Assembly: GCA_044224315.1 (NCBI GenBank)
Contig: JBGAKR010000007.1
Location: 62,001-126,000, forward strand
Reading direction: 5' to 3'
DNA: 64,000 nucleotides
Origin: JAGXTF01 sp044224315
Lineage (GTDB): Bacteria; Bacteroidota; Bacteroidia; NS11-12g; UBA955
The position numbers were made by a program, and so were the translations under genes. Positions 17,099 through 27,246 of this stretch are shown here, piece by piece. Every line of letters starts with the position of its first letter. Position 1 is the first letter of the stretch. The notes below the pieces were generated by a model. That model searched no databases. It was not told where the DNA came from and worked only from the letters and a program-made list of their open reading frames with translations.

Positions 17099-19210
17099 AT
17101 GCGTAATTTGCAGAACTATCAGATGCTCAGATTGAAATCTATATTCGTGATGGCCTGCCTTACCGCAGGCCTTGATGTTGTGGCCCAGTGCGGCACAGAC
17201 CAGATGGCAGAAATTGCAGAAAAGCGCGATGCCACCCTGGCAGCCCGCAAAACCGAAATGATAAATCAAGCCCTGGCTTATGCCAAACAACCCCAAAGCA
17301 GGGCAGCTATTTATACCATTCCCGTTGTTTTTCATATTATCCATACCGGTGGCCCGGAAAATATCTCACGCGACCAGATTCTGGATCAAATGCGTATTTT
17401 GAACAATGATTATCAATTAAAAAACTGGAATAAAGGCGCTATTCGCAGTCAGTTTGCCTCGCGCGCTGCTGATTGCCAGATTCAGTTTAAACTAGCCACT
17501 GTAGATCCTACGGGCAATTGCACAGATGGTATAAACCGCGTTTATTCTCCCCTTGGTGTGAATGTAGACCAAAATACCGAAGAGGTAAAAAGCCTTGCTT
17601 TCTGGACCTCCTCAACCCAAAAATACCTAAATATTTGGGTAGTCACCTCTATCACTTCCTCATCGGGCAGTGGCACCACCTTGGGATATGCATATTTCCC
17701 ATGGATGACCCCTTCAAACAAAAATGGGGTAGTGTTGCGCAGCGATAGGGTAGGTTCTATTGGCAGTGCAGCAAGCACAGGTGACAGTGGCCGCACACTT
17801 ACCCATGAAGTAGGTCACTGGTTGGGATTGTACCATACCTTCCAGGGTGATTGTTTCGGGCAAGGTGATTTTTGCGACGATACCCCACCGGTTACGGGTA
17901 CATTTGTAAATGCCAATTGCCCTGCAAATGGAAACTCCTGCACAAATGATAATCCCGACATGCTGGATATGTGGGAAGATTATATGGATTATTCGGATGG
18001 AAAGTGCATGGCCATGTTTTCAACGCAGCAAAAGGGAATTATGCATGGATACTTGCAGCAATCTCCTCGAAGCTCTGTGGTAAGTTCATCCAACCTAATT
18101 GCAACCGGGATTACCACAACCAATGTGGCTCCCAAAGCTAATTTTGCGGTAAGTCAGCGTGTAGTTTGTGCAGGCACACCAGTAACATTCTATGATATTA
18201 GTTGTAAAGCCGCTGTTACAGCGCGGGTATGGACTTTCGCAGGTTCTTCTACACCCAGCCGTACCGAACAGAATCCATCTGTTGTATATCAAACTGCCGG
18301 TAAATACACCGTAAAACTGGATGTTCAAAATGCAAAGGGAAGCGATTCCAAGACCGTTACGGAGTATATTACAGTAATTTCTCCTTCCAGTTCATCGTAT
18401 CCAAACCTGGAAGAAACGTTTGAAAACGGAGACCCCAATGGTCATGGGTATCGCAATGTATCCCCACGCCCTTGGGAAATGTTTAACAGCGCCGGTTTTA
18501 CAGGTACCCATTGCTACATGGCGCCTGTAAAATCAACGGATACCCCCGGCACTGTGTTTAGCTTTACCACCCCTCCGGTAGATTTGACAAAGCTGGCAAG
18601 CAGCACCCCTCGATTTACTTTCTACACCTCTTATCTTCAAAGTGATGCCAATACAGCTGAAGAGTTAAGAATTTACATATCTACCGATTGCGGAAATACT
18701 TATACTCAAATCTATTCAAGGGCGGGTACCGCTTTGCAATACACATTTAATGCAACTCCGGCCGGAGGTTTTGTACCCACTCAAACCTCACAGTGGAAAC
18801 GTCTGGGTTTAACCTCGCTTACAGCTTATACCAGCCATAAGGCGGTGATATTTAAAATTGATGTGATTAGTGCTGCAGGCAATCCGGTATATGTCGACAA
18901 TATCAACATTAGCGAATGGTATGCTGGTGCCCAAACCATAGAGAAAGACCGCATGGAAATGCGCATTTATCCCAATCCGGTGAAGGAATCGGCCACCATT
19001 GATGTAGATGTAAACAGCCCAATTCAAGGAACAGTAGAATTGTATGATATGGCAGGGAAGAAGATTTCTGAAATTTTTTCCGGAACTTTCATAACCGGTC
19101 GTAACACACTGAATTTCAGCAATCCAGGTGTTTCGAACGGTTCAATCTATTTGGTAAAAATCACCACAAATGAAGGGCAGATAACCAAAGCAATTACATT
19201 TGCACCCTGA
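17099..19210 (+). CDS. Secreted M43 (pappalysin-like) zinc metalloprotease with T9SS sorting domain
   Basis: About 703 aa. A signal peptide (hydrophobic stretch ending at VVAQ) is followed by a catalytic domain with the zinc motif HEVGHWLGLYH (HExxHxxGxxH) and a downstream Met-turn region (DYMDYSDGKCMAMFS). Next come a PKD domain (ARVWTFAGS, VKLDVQNAKG), a jelly-roll-like region, and a type A T9SS C-terminal domain (IYPNPVKESATIDV, then VELYDMAGK). This is a secreted protease of the family that includes PAPP-A and ulilysin. The exact start is uncertain; GTG 17042 and ATG 17123 are also in frame. Confidence 0.9.
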   Translation: MRNLQNYQMLRLKSIFVMACLTAGLDVVAQCGTDQMAEIAEKRDATLAARKTEMINQALAYAKQPQSRAAIYTIPVVFHIIHTGGPENISRDQILDQMRILNNDYQLKNWNKGAIRSQFASRAADCQIQFKLATVDPTGNCTDGINRVYSPLGVNVDQNTEEVKSLAFWTSSTQKYLNIWVVTSITSSSGSGTTLGYAYFPWMTPSNKNGVVLRSDRVGSIGSAASTGDSGRTLTHEVGHWLGLYHTFQGDCFGQGDFCDDTPPVTGTFVNANCPANGNSCTNDNPDMLDMWEDYMDYSDGKCMAMFSTQQKGIMHGYLQQSPRSSVVSSSNLIATGITTTNVAPKANFAVSQRVVCAGTPVTFYDISCKAAVTARVWTFAGSSTPSRTEQNPSVVYQTAGKYTVKLDVQNAKGSDSKTVTEYITVISPSSSSYPNLEETFENGDPNGHGYRNVSPRPWEMFNSAGFTGTHCYMAPVKSTDTPGTVFSFTTPPVDLTKLASSTPRFTFYTSYLQSDANTAEELRIYISTDCGNTYTQIYSRAGTALQYTFNATPAGGFVPTQTSQWKRLGLTSLTAYTSHKAVIFKIDVISAAGNPVYVDNINISEWYAGAQTIEKDRMEMRIYPNPVKESATIDVDVNSPIQGTVELYDMAGKKISEIFSGTFITGRNTLNFSNPGVSNGSIYLVKITTNEGQITKAITFAP

Positions 19211-19224
19211 ATTTTCGGTAACTG

Positions 19225-21789
19225 ATGATCAAAAACCTCGTAATAGTAGAGTCTCCGGCCAAGGCCAAAACCATTGAAAAGTACCTTGGCAGCGGGTTTA
19301 CAGTTAAATCCAGTATGGGTCACATACGGGATCTCGGTAAAGGAGATGCCGCCATCGATGTAAAAAACGGTTTCGCACCTACCTACGAAATCTCTGCAGA
19401 TAAGAAAGACCTGGTTAAGGAACTCAAAAAACTGGCAGCAACAGCCGAGGTTGTATGGCTGGCAACGGACGAAGACCGCGAGGGAGAAGCCATTAGTTGG
19501 CACCTTGCGGAGGTTTTAGGTTTAAAAGAGGATCGCACCCGTAGAATTGTTTTCAATGAAATTACGAAACCTGCCATACTGCATGCGGTAGAAAATCCCC
19601 GCAAAATTGATCGTTATCTGGTTGATGCCCAGCAGGCCCGTCGTGTATTGGATCGTTTGGTAGGTTACGAATTGAGTCCGGTACTATGGAAAAAAGTAAA
19701 ACCCCAGCTTTCAGCCGGCCGTGTGCAGAGTGTTGCCGTGCGGCTGGTAGTGGAACGCGAACGTGAGATAAACGACTTTACCTCAAAGTTTGATTATAAA
19801 GTTACGGCCGAGTTTTTAACCAAAGAAGGGAAAACCCTGAAAGCAGATTGTCCGGTAAAATTCTCCTCCAGCGCCGATGCAAAAGCGTTTCTGGAACAAC
19901 TGATAAGTGCCGAATTCTCGGTAGGGAACATAGAAGTAAAACCTGCCTATCGCAATCCTGCACCCCCGTTTACCACCTCTACCCTGCAGCAGGAGGCCAG
20001 CCGTAAACTGGGTTTTGATGTATCGCGTACCATGCAGCTTGCCCAAAGGCTGTATGAAAACGGACATATCACCTATATGCGTACCGATTCGGTAAACATG
20101 AGTAACCTTGCCATAGGAGCAGCCAAAGCGGAGATTACCCGCACCTTTGGTGAAAAATACTCAAATCCGCGCAACTACAGCACTAAAGACGAAAATGCCC
20201 AGGAAGCGCACGAAGCCATTCGCCCTACCTACTTCGAAAACCAGGCAGCTGGCGATGATGCTTCTCAAAAACGGTTGTACGATCTGATCTGGAAACGCGC
20301 CATGGCATCCCAAATGTCAAGGGCCGAATTAGAAAGAACTACGGTTGAGATTCTGATTAGCGGTGATAAACGCACTTTCGTAGCCGAAGGTGAAGTTATT
20401 AAGTTCGACGGTTTCCTGAAATTGTATATTGAGAGTTCGGATGATGAAGATGAGGAAACCACAGATGGATTGCTCCCCCGGGTTGAAAAAGGTGAAAAAC
20501 TGCAACCTGGAATAATCAATGCCACCCAGAAATTTACCCGACCAGCTCCTCGTTATACCGAGGCTAGTTTGGTTAAAAAACTGGAAGAATTGGGTATTGG
20601 CCGTCCTTCTACCTATGCACCTACCATTAGCACCATTCAAAAAAGAGGTTATGTGGTTGGTGAGAGCCGTGATGGTAAAAAACGCGATGTTGAAACAATT
20701 ACCCTTAAAAACGGAGTAGTAAAATCTGAAGTTAAATCCGAAAATTACGGGTACGAAAAGAATAAATTATTTCCAACCGATATTGGGATGCTGGTTACCG
20801 ATTTTCTGCAGGCCAATTTTACTGAAATCATGGACTATGGCTTTACAGCAAGCGTAGAAAAAGAGTTCGACGAAATTGCCAAAGGCATGAAAAGCTGGCA
20901 GAATATGATGGAAGGATTTTACGAACCTTTCCATAAAAGTGTAGAAAAAACTACCGAAACTGCTGAACGTGTAACCGGAGAAAGGGTACTTGGAAAAGAC
21001 CCTAAAACTGGTAAACAGGTAATTGTGCGTATAGGTCGATTTGGTCCGCTGGTTCAAATCGGTAGTAAAGAAAATGGAGACGAACCTCAATTTGCGAGTC
21101 TTCAGCGTTCGCAAAGTATTGAAACCATTTCGCTGGAAGAGGCCCTGAAATTATTTGCCCTGCCTCGCACTATTACAGAGTATGATGGATTGCCTTTGGT
21201 TGCCGGTTTGGGTCGCTTTGGTCCATTCCTGAAACATGGCGATAAATATTATTCAGTAAAAAAGGGTACAGATTTATTGGCCTTAACAGAAGAAGAAGCC
21301 ATTGCAATACTTAAAGAAGCGCTTGCGGCGCCTCAATTCCCCATCGAAGTGGGCGAGTATGAAGGCGAAAAACTTACAGTAAATAAGGGTCGTTTTGGTC
21401 CGTTTATTAAGTTTAAAGACAGCTTTATTTCAATTCCCCGCGGCGAAGATGCAGCCAAAATTACTTTGGAACGCAGTATTGAATTAATTCAGGCTAAGCG
21501 TGAAACGGAAAAGAAAAATACCCTGAAAACATTCGAGGAGGATGCCGATATGCAAATTATGCAGGGACGTTATGGACCATATTTGGCGTGGAAAAAGAAG
21601 AATATTGCAGTACCCAAAGGCACAGACCCTATGAGTTTATCGTTTGCACAGGCAATGGAAATTGTAGGTAAAGCCGAAGAAAAGCCGGAAAAGAAAACGG
21701 TTAAAAAGGCAGCTTCTAAAGCGCCCGCCAAAACCAAGGCACCTGCTAAAAAAGCGACTGCTAAAAAAGCACCGTCAAAAAAGAAATAA
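19225..21789 (+). CDS. topA: DNA topoisomerase I
   Basis: 854 aa type IA topoisomerase that relaxes negative supercoils. It begins with the Toprim domain (VIVESPAKAKTIEKYL; DEDREGEAISWHL holds the metal-binding acidic residues). The active-site tyrosine is Y284 in HITYMRTDSVN. Several C-terminal topoisomerase repeats follow (GRFGPLVQIG, GRFGPFLKHG, GRFGPFIKF, GRYGPYLAW). The last 32 residues are almost only Lys, Ala, Pro and Thr, resembling a histone H1 tail and probably a nonspecific DNA contact. The gene starts 14 bp after the metalloprotease gene. The start ATG is unambiguous. Confidence 0.98.
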   Translation: MIKNLVIVESPAKAKTIEKYLGSGFTVKSSMGHIRDLGKGDAAIDVKNGFAPTYEISADKKDLVKELKKLAATAEVVWLATDEDREGEAISWHLAEVLGLKEDRTRRIVFNEITKPAILHAVENPRKIDRYLVDAQQARRVLDRLVGYELSPVLWKKVKPQLSAGRVQSVAVRLVVEREREINDFTSKFDYKVTAEFLTKEGKTLKADCPVKFSSSADAKAFLEQLISAEFSVGNIEVKPAYRNPAPPFTTSTLQQEASRKLGFDVSRTMQLAQRLYENGHITYMRTDSVNMSNLAIGAAKAEITRTFGEKYSNPRNYSTKDENAQEAHEAIRPTYFENQAAGDDASQKRLYDLIWKRAMASQMSRAELERTTVEILISGDKRTFVAEGEVIKFDGFLKLYIESSDDEDEETTDGLLPRVEKGEKLQPGIINATQKFTRPAPRYTEASLVKKLEELGIGRPSTYAPTISTIQKRGYVVGESRDGKKRDVETITLKNGVVKSEVKSENYGYEKNKLFPTDIGMLVTDFLQANFTEIMDYGFTASVEKEFDEIAKGMKSWQNMMEGFYEPFHKSVEKTTETAERVTGERVLGKDPKTGKQVIVRIGRFGPLVQIGSKENGDEPQFASLQRSQSIETISLEEALKLFALPRTITEYDGLPLVAGLGRFGPFLKHGDKYYSVKKGTDLLALTEEEAIAILKEALAAPQFPIEVGEYEGEKLTVNKGRFGPFIKFKDSFISIPRGEDAAKITLERSIELIQAKRETEKKNTLKTFEEDADMQIMQGRYGPYLAWKKKNIAVPKGTDPMSLSFAQAMEIVGKAEEKPEKKTVKKAASKAPAKTKAPAKKATAKKAPSKKK

Positions 21790-21940
21790 GCACCATTCTT
21801 TTTATTGCTTAATACTTGTAAAACAAGGGCTCTGGCTTATTCTCTTCAAGTGAATAATTAGGAAAATAGGTATTGCCATAGAATTATTATTCTGTGTTTT
21901 TATTTTTTATAGTTATAAAAAATTGATATAATTTTTTACC

Positions 21941-21948
21941 TAATTTTG
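21941..21948 (+). promoter_or_regulatory. TAnnTTTG promoter box of the SirB1-like gene
   Basis: TAATTTTG matches the -7 consensus and lies nine bases before the TTG start at 21958. A TTG at 21923-21925 gives a short 15-nt spacing. The arrangement implies a very short or absent 5' leader. Confidence 0.5.
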
Positions 21949-21957
21949 TAAAGCATC

Positions 21958-22875
21958 TTGATTTCTTTAAACGAACTGGAAGCTATTTTGTACCTGCTGG
22001 ACGACACAGATGAAGAAGTTGTGCGCACTGCAGAAAACCGTTTATTTTCAGAAGGTGTAAACGTAATTCCTTACCTGGAAGCCATTTGGGAAAATCAAAC
22101 AGATCAATCGGCCAGAGAACGGATTGAAATTGTAATCCGGTCTATTCAACAACAAAATTTGCATCAGGATTTCGTTGTTTGGAAAGAAACCGGCGGTCAG
22201 GATTTATTGGAAGCCTGCCTGCTTGTAAACCGCATTCAATACCCTGGGCTAAACACCGAAATTGTAACACGTTTCATTGATAAAATTAGACTAGACGCTT
22301 GGATGGCCATGTATAGCGCCGAAAATCCTTTGGATAAAATCCAGATTCTAAACCATATTTTATTCGAACGGCAGGGCATTTCCGGCAATACAGAAAATTA
22401 TCATGCCATCGATAATTCGTTCATTCATAGGCTGGTGGAGTCTAAGGAAGCCAATCCAATAACCATTTGTAATCTCTACAGCATTATAGCCCAGCGATTG
22501 GGAATGCCTGTTTTTGGTGTTAACCTGCCTCAACATTTTGTATTAGCCTGGTGCGAAGAGTTAAATGCCGAACCTACAGTGCCATACAACACAATTCCTT
22601 TTTTAGACCGCAATAATTACGGGAAAGTGCTGTTCTATATCAATCCCTTTAGCAAAGGGCAGGTATTTCTGCGCAAAAATATAGATGAGTTTTTGGATGC
22701 AATTAAAGTAAAACCTCGCCCCGAGTTTTATGAACCATGCTCAAATATTGAGATATTAAGACGCATGCTGCGCAATCTCAATTATTCTTACCAGGAAGTT
22801 CAGAACCATCAAAAAGCCTCTGAAGTAGAAGCATATATGAATCTGCTGGGGCTTACCGGAGAAGATCCTGATTAG
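21958..22875 (+). CDS. SirB1-like transglutaminase-fold protein
   Basis: 305 aa. The N-terminal 70 residues look like helical HEAT-type repeats (LNELEAILYLLDDTDEEVVRTA). The rest matches the SirB1/transglutaminase-like core: NHILFERQGISGN, then NPITICNLYSIIAQRLGMPV and PQHFVLAW, where the Cys and His could form the catalytic pair. These proteins are widespread, but their substrate is not known to me. The start is TTG at 21958, supported by the box just upstream and the absence of a nearby ATG. The gene is followed 67 bp later by the E2 gene. Confidence 0.82.
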   Translation: MISLNELEAILYLLDDTDEEVVRTAENRLFSEGVNVIPYLEAIWENQTDQSARERIEIVIRSIQQQNLHQDFVVWKETGGQDLLEACLLVNRIQYPGLNTEIVTRFIDKIRLDAWMAMYSAENPLDKIQILNHILFERQGISGNTENYHAIDNSFIHRLVESKEANPITICNLYSIIAQRLGMPVFGVNLPQHFVLAWCEELNAEPTVPYNTIPFLDRNNYGKVLFYINPFSKGQVFLRKNIDEFLDAIKVKPRPEFYEPCSNIEILRRMLRNLNYSYQEVQNHQKASEVEAYMNLLGLTGEDPD

Positions 22876-22942
22876 GTTTTCGCCAATCTCTTGGTTGCAT
22901 ATTTGTTCCAACCGCCAAAATTCCCGATTTTTGCAGCTTCTT

Positions 22943-24274
22943 ATGGCCGAAAAACCTATACTGATGCCCAAAATGGGCGAAAGCATTGCCGAAGCTACCA
23001 TTATTCGCTGGCTCAAAAACGAAGGCGATAAAGTTGAAAAAGACGAACCCCTGGTTGAAATTGCTACCGATAAGGTGGATAGCGAAATTCCAAGTCCGGA
23101 AGCTGGCATTTTGGCTAAAAAACTGTGTAATGATGGCGATGTGGTAAAGGTAGGTGAGCCTGTAGGCATGCTGGCCGCAGAAGGCGCATCGGTTGCGGCT
23201 CCTGCACCTGTAGTAGAAGCCCCGAAAACGGTTGAAGCTGCTGCTGCCGAAATTCAAAAGGCAATACCAGCACCTGTTGCCCAACCTGCTACCTTAGCCG
23301 TTAATGGCGATCGGTTTTACTCTCCGCTGGTAATGAATATTGCCCGTACCGAAGGCATTTCAGGTGCTGAACTGGATCAGATTCCTGGCACAGGCAAAGA
23401 AGGCCGTGTTACCAAAGCCGATATTCTTAATTATGTGGCCAACCGCGGCGCAGCCCCGGCAGTAAGCGCAGCTCCGATAATTACCGAAACTACTGCTCCT
23501 GTTGTTTCTGCTCCGGCAGTAAGCAAACCTGCACAAGCAAAAGGCCCCGCAATCAGCCTTAATCCCGGCGATGAAATAGTAGAAATGGACCGTGTGCGCA
23601 AACTCATTGCCGACCATATGGTTATGAGCCTGCAAGTAAGTCCCCATGTTACCAGTTTTGTTGAGGCCGATGTAACCAATCTGGTACTTTGGCGCGATAA
23701 AATTAAAAACGAATTCAAAAAACGCGAAGGTGAGAATATTACCTTCACCCCCATATTTATCGAAGCCATTGCCAAAGCCATCAAAGATTTTCCAATGATC
23801 AATATTTCGGTAGATGGCGATAAAATCATCAAACGCAAAAACATCAATGTAGGCATGGCGGCAGCTCAACCCTCGGGAAACCTGATAGTACCAGTGGTAA
23901 AAAATGCCGACACCATGAATTTGCTGGGCCTTACCCGCACAGTAAATGATTTGGCCAAACGTGCCCGCGAAAATAAATTGGTGCCCGATGAAATTCAGGG
24001 TGGAACTTACACGCTTACCAATGTAGGTTCTTTTGGAAATATCAGCGGTACACCCATTATCAACCAACCCCAGGTGGCCATTTTAGCAGTGGGCGTTATT
24101 CGCAAAAAACCAGCTGTGATAGAAACCGAGTATGGAGATGTAATTGCCATACGCCACATGATGTACCTGAGCCATAGCTACGACCACCGTGTTGTGGATG
24201 GTGCACTGGGCGGAATGTTTGTACGCAGAGTGGCCGACTACCTCGAGCAATGGGATATTAACCGCGAAATCTAA
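22943..24274 (+). CDS. 2-oxo acid dehydrogenase E2 (dihydrolipoamide acyltransferase)
   Basis: 443 aa. An N-terminal lipoyl domain (residues about 2-78) has the lipoylated Lys44 in IATDKVDSE, followed by an Ala/Pro-rich hinge. A peripheral subunit-binding domain (YSPLVMNIARTEGISG, GTGKEGRVTKADI) covers about 128-170. A second Ala/Pro linker precedes the acyltransferase core ending in the catalytic motif HSYDHRVVDGALGG. Acyl groups pass from E1 to CoA through the lipoyl arm. No E1 or E3 gene is adjacent, so pyruvate, branched-chain and 2-oxoglutarate complexes cannot be told apart; the sequence is closest in style to the acetyl/branched-chain type. ATG 22943 starts the lipoyl domain directly. 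Confidence 0.93.
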   Translation: MAEKPILMPKMGESIAEATIIRWLKNEGDKVEKDEPLVEIATDKVDSEIPSPEAGILAKKLCNDGDVVKVGEPVGMLAAEGASVAAPAPVVEAPKTVEAAAAEIQKAIPAPVAQPATLAVNGDRFYSPLVMNIARTEGISGAELDQIPGTGKEGRVTKADILNYVANRGAAPAVSAAPIITETTAPVVSAPAVSKPAQAKGPAISLNPGDEIVEMDRVRKLIADHMVMSLQVSPHVTSFVEADVTNLVLWRDKIKNEFKKREGENITFTPIFIEAIAKAIKDFPMINISVDGDKIIKRKNINVGMAAAQPSGNLIVPVVKNADTMNLLGLTRTVNDLAKRARENKLVPDEIQGGTYTLTNVGSFGNISGTPIINQPQVAILAVGVIRKKPAVIETEYGDVIAIRHMMYLSHSYDHRVVDGALGGMFVRRVADYLEQWDINREI

Positions 24275-24314
24275 GCCTCAGATTCAACGCTTTTTCCCTA
24301 TCATTGCTCTTTAA

Positions 24315-24809
24315 TTGGAGCAGAAACTGTTAAAATTATCTACTGCTGCCGCCATGCTATTTTTAGGCATGTTTGCTTTATTGCTTGTAGATGAATGCTT
24401 GCCTCCAATGGCAAAAACAGAAATGGCTGTCCAGGTGAATACGCCTGCCCGCAGTCAAGGTGGGGTGGGTAGCAAAGATTTTCAATTGGTAACTTCCGGA
24501 GGGCAAATTTTTAAAATATCTTCTGAAGAATTTTTATTCCTTCGCAAAGGGGATATTGTTACCGTATTTTATACACCTTGGTTGAATGATTCCAAATATT
24601 ACAGGCCAAAAAAAGAGTGGGGATACGGGTTATCCAGAACCCGTGAAGCCTCCGAACCGCGCGCTTCTTTGCTATTGTTTTACATCATAGCCATCTTTTT
24701 AGGGGTTGGAATTTTAAAAATAAGGGCATTTGAATTTAAAGTAGGCCTGGCATTTATATTGTTAATTATGTCTGCGGTCAAATTTTGGTTAAACGACATT
24801 TTTAAATGA
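24315..24809 (+). CDS. Membrane protein of unknown function, 164 aa
   Basis: Three hydrophobic segments: one N-terminal (about 8-24) and a pair near the C-terminus (about 119-135 and 140-155). A soluble part of about 90 residues lies between. No known family recognised. The start is probably TTG at 24315; ATG 24354 is the alternative but would shorten the first helix. A one-mismatch box, TATCATTG, is at 24299-24306. The stop overlaps the ATG of the next membrane protein (ATGA at 24806-24809), so the two are coupled and may act together. Confidence 0.68.
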   Translation: MEQKLLKLSTAAAMLFLGMFALLLVDECLPPMAKTEMAVQVNTPARSQGGVGSKDFQLVTSGGQIFKISSEEFLFLRKGDIVTVFYTPWLNDSKYYRPKKEWGYGLSRTREASEPRASLLLFYIIAIFLGVGILKIRAFEFKVGLAFILLIMSAVKFWLNDIFK

Positions 24810-26059
24810 AAAATCTAACCCTTGAAATTAAGCAGATTTGGCGCCAATATTGGGCTTACAGACTCTATGTTTTTTTATTATTGGCGGCGTTTCTTAAACA
24901 ATTATTGCACGAAACCCAATTGGTAGATGGGCATGAATTTTTTACCGCTGCGCAAAATCTATGGTATCATGGTTTCCCGGATTCATGCAATCCTCAATCA
25001 AGTTGCGACCATTGGCTGCACGAAACCCGCCGCACCTGGGGTTATCCTGTACTTATTTTTGTGGCATTTTTCAAATCCAAATTGCTTTATGTAATTCAGT
25101 TTATATTGGCATTGCTAGTTCCAGTGCAAGCCAACAGACTGTTGAATCAACTGAATATTAATGGAGTTTTTAAGCTTTGGTTGTACTTTTTTATATTATT
25201 TCCCCTACAATATTTTTATTCGGCATTATTAATGCCCGAAATTTGGGTACAATATTTAATTCTGATTGGGACACTGTATTTTTATCAGAAAAATTTCCTG
25301 AAAATATCCTTGGTTTTGGCCGCATTACTATTGTTAAAGCCGGTTTTTATTGTATTCTTACCCCTGCTGTTAATCTACATGTTTTTTGATTTTTCCCGCA
25401 GAAAAATATTATTAATTCCTGCTTTTATTTTTGGTTTAGTATCCTTAGTAAATATGCAAAAAACGGGTGTATTTCATTATTGCTCCATCAGTGTTGAAAA
25501 TAGCTGGGAATACAATGCCCGCGCGATATTAAATGTAACTATGACTGATGCAGAAAGGTTGGATTTTGAAAGCAAGCGATTTACACAATTACAGAATTTG
25601 AATTTCAAGGAAAAGTATCAATTAATGCAGGCGGATGCAAATCAAATAATTGGCAATCATATAATGTTGTACATGTGGTTGCATACCAAAGGTTGTATGC
25701 TTGCTTTGGCCGATCCCGGTCGGTATGATCTGTTGGCTTTTACCGAGATTCCGCAGGGGATTGGGTTTATGGATGTAAAAGGGGAGGGTGGAACCTGGCA
25801 AAAAATAAATAGCCAACCATTTTGGTTATTGGTTTACATCAGCATATTTTTAATTATAAATATTGTGCGGTTATTTTTCGGAATTTGGGCTTTTATAAAA
25901 AGTACAAAATTGTTTTTACCTATATTTATTGTAATTGCCATTTTAATTGGAGTTGTGGGACCTGTGGGCAGCGCCCGCTATCTGTTTCCGTTAATGCCTT
26001 TGATATGTTTATTGGCGGCTGCCGGAATTAATTATTTTAAACAAAAAAAACATGGTTAA
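24806..26059 (+). CDS. Polytopic membrane protein, probable GT-C glycosyltransferase
   Basis: 417 aa with roughly nine to ten transmembrane helices. After the first helix comes the loop LVDGHEFFTAAQNLWYHG, which resembles the first periplasmic loop of GT-C glycosyltransferases (the PMT/ArnT/GT39 type with an acidic residue there); Cys-rich CNPQSSCDHW follows. The family assignment is inference from topology and this loop only. Its 3' end overlaps the phosphoesterase gene by eight bases. Together with the coupled 24315 gene it may handle a polyprenol-linked sugar, which cannot be tested here. Confidence 0.7.
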   Translation: MKNLTLEIKQIWRQYWAYRLYVFLLLAAFLKQLLHETQLVDGHEFFTAAQNLWYHGFPDSCNPQSSCDHWLHETRRTWGYPVLIFVAFFKSKLLYVIQFILALLVPVQANRLLNQLNINGVFKLWLYFFILFPLQYFYSALLMPEIWVQYLILIGTLYFYQKNFLKISLVLAALLLLKPVFIVFLPLLLIYMFFDFSRRKILLIPAFIFGLVSLVNMQKTGVFHYCSISVENSWEYNARAILNVTMTDAERLDFESKRFTQLQNLNFKEKYQLMQADANQIIGNHIMLYMWLHTKGCMLALADPGRYDLLAFTEIPQGIGFMDVKGEGGTWQKINSQPFWLLVYISIFLIINIVRLFFGIWAFIKSTKLFLPIFIVIAILIGVVGPVGSARYLFPLMPLICLLAAAGINYFKQKKHG

Positions 26060-26600
26060 AGTATTGCTCATTTCCGACAATCACGCATATTTTGATGAAG
26101 CCATTTTTAAACATGCCGAATGGGCCGATGAAGTATGGCATGCAGGAGACTGGCTTAGCAGCTCGCTTTTTCTGGAATTCGAAAAACGCAATATTCCGGT
26201 ACGTGGAGTTTGGGGCAATGCCGATGGCATGGATTTGCGCCGAATATTTCCCGAACATAATAAATTTTTATTAGAGGGAGTAAAATTCTGGATGACCCAT
26301 ATTGGCGGATATCCAGGTAGGTATAATCCTAAAATCAAGGCCGCATTAGAAGCCAATCCACCCGATGTTTTTATATGTGGCCATTCACATATGTTAAAAG
26401 TGAGTCGCGATCCCAAATTAAAAAATATGCTCTGTCTCAATCCCGGTGCCTGCGGTTTGCAAGGTTTTCATCTAATGCGCACAGCACTGCGTTTTGTAGT
26501 ACACAATGGCAAACTTGAAAACCTCGAAATTGTTGAGTTTGGGCTGAAATCTGATGTGAAAGGCCCTTTCCCCTGGGATGAGAGAAATGAGATTAAATAA
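26052..26600 (+). CDS. YfcE/MJ0936-type metallophosphoesterase
   Basis: 182 aa calcineurin-like phosphoesterase with the complete metal-site series: SDNHAY (D-x-H), HAGDW (GD), GVWGNADG (GN-D), THIGG (H) and CGHSHMLKV (GHSH), ending in LNPGACGLQG. Family members are Mn-dependent phosphodiesterases. It lacks any signal peptide, so it is cytoplasmic. The start ATG at 26052 lies inside the end of the preceding gene. The biological substrate is unknown. Confidence 0.92.
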   Translation: MVKVLLISDNHAYFDEAIFKHAEWADEVWHAGDWLSSSLFLEFEKRNIPVRGVWGNADGMDLRRIFPEHNKFLLEGVKFWMTHIGGYPGRYNPKIKAALEANPPDVFICGHSHMLKVSRDPKLKNMLCLNPGACGLQGFHLMRTALRFVVHNGKLENLEIVEFGLKSDVKGPFPWDERNEIK

Positions 26601-26638
26601 TTTTAAATCTATTAGAAAGACAATAGCTATCTATACTG

Positions 26639-26646
26639 TATTTTTG
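26639..26646 (+). promoter_or_regulatory. TAnnTTTG promoter box before the 26651 gene
   Basis: TATTTTTG is a full consensus match and ends four bases before the ATG at 26651, indicating a leaderless or near-leaderless transcript. No good -33 element is seen. Confidence 0.5.
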
Positions 26647-26650
26647 TTCT

Positions 26651-27229
26651 ATGCAAGAACAAAAATCTCCCAATACATTTGTAATCATTCTGTGCATTGT
26701 TAATTGGGTTTTTCTGGGATTGGGATTGTTTTTAAGTATTTTTCTGCTGTTATTTTCCAGTCCTATGAATCCTACTTTAAATTCGATTGAAGAATTGAAT
26801 AAAATTCAAAGCAGTTTAAGTACTAACTCTACACTCGATTCCACATTTACAGATTCTTCGCGCACAAACGCGGTACATACTGGTCGGCTTTTTATAAATA
26901 AAATGGCTGATTTTACCGATGAGATACTCACGGTTTCTAAAATAGCCATTCAACGTTTACCAATCTGGGCATTCTTTGCACTTGGAAGTTGTATTCTTCT
27001 GATTATTGGTACGGTACTTATCTATAAAATGCGAAAATCCGGATTCCCCGTTTATATTTTTGGGTCTCTGGTTTTACTGGGCGGGTACGTTTATAGCATG
27101 GGACCCTTGCTTATGCGCTTTTCATTTGCCACTTTTGGATACTGGATTCAAGGGGGGATTTATCTGGTGGTTTTAACCGCCATGTGTATTCTGTTTTTCT
27201 GGCAAATGCGAAAAGCAGGTGTCAATTAA
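26651..27229 (+). CDS. Four-helix membrane protein of unknown function
   Basis: 192 aa with predicted membrane helices at about 9-36, 113-133, 139-163 and 168-190. A hydrophilic loop of about 70 residues, rich in Ser, Thr and Asn, lies between helices one and two. No recognised family. It has its own promoter-like box immediately upstream and is followed by the tRNA-Leu promoter, so it appears to be monocistronic. Confidence 0.7.
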   Translation: MQEQKSPNTFVIILCIVNWVFLGLGLFLSIFLLLFSSPMNPTLNSIEELNKIQSSLSTNSTLDSTFTDSSRTNAVHTGRLFINKMADFTDEILTVSKIAIQRLPIWAFFALGSCILLIIGTVLIYKMRKSGFPVYIFGSLVLLGGYVYSMGPLLMRFSFATFGYWIQGGIYLVVLTAMCILFFWQMRKAGVN

Positions 27230-27246
27230 AATTTCTGAAACAGGTA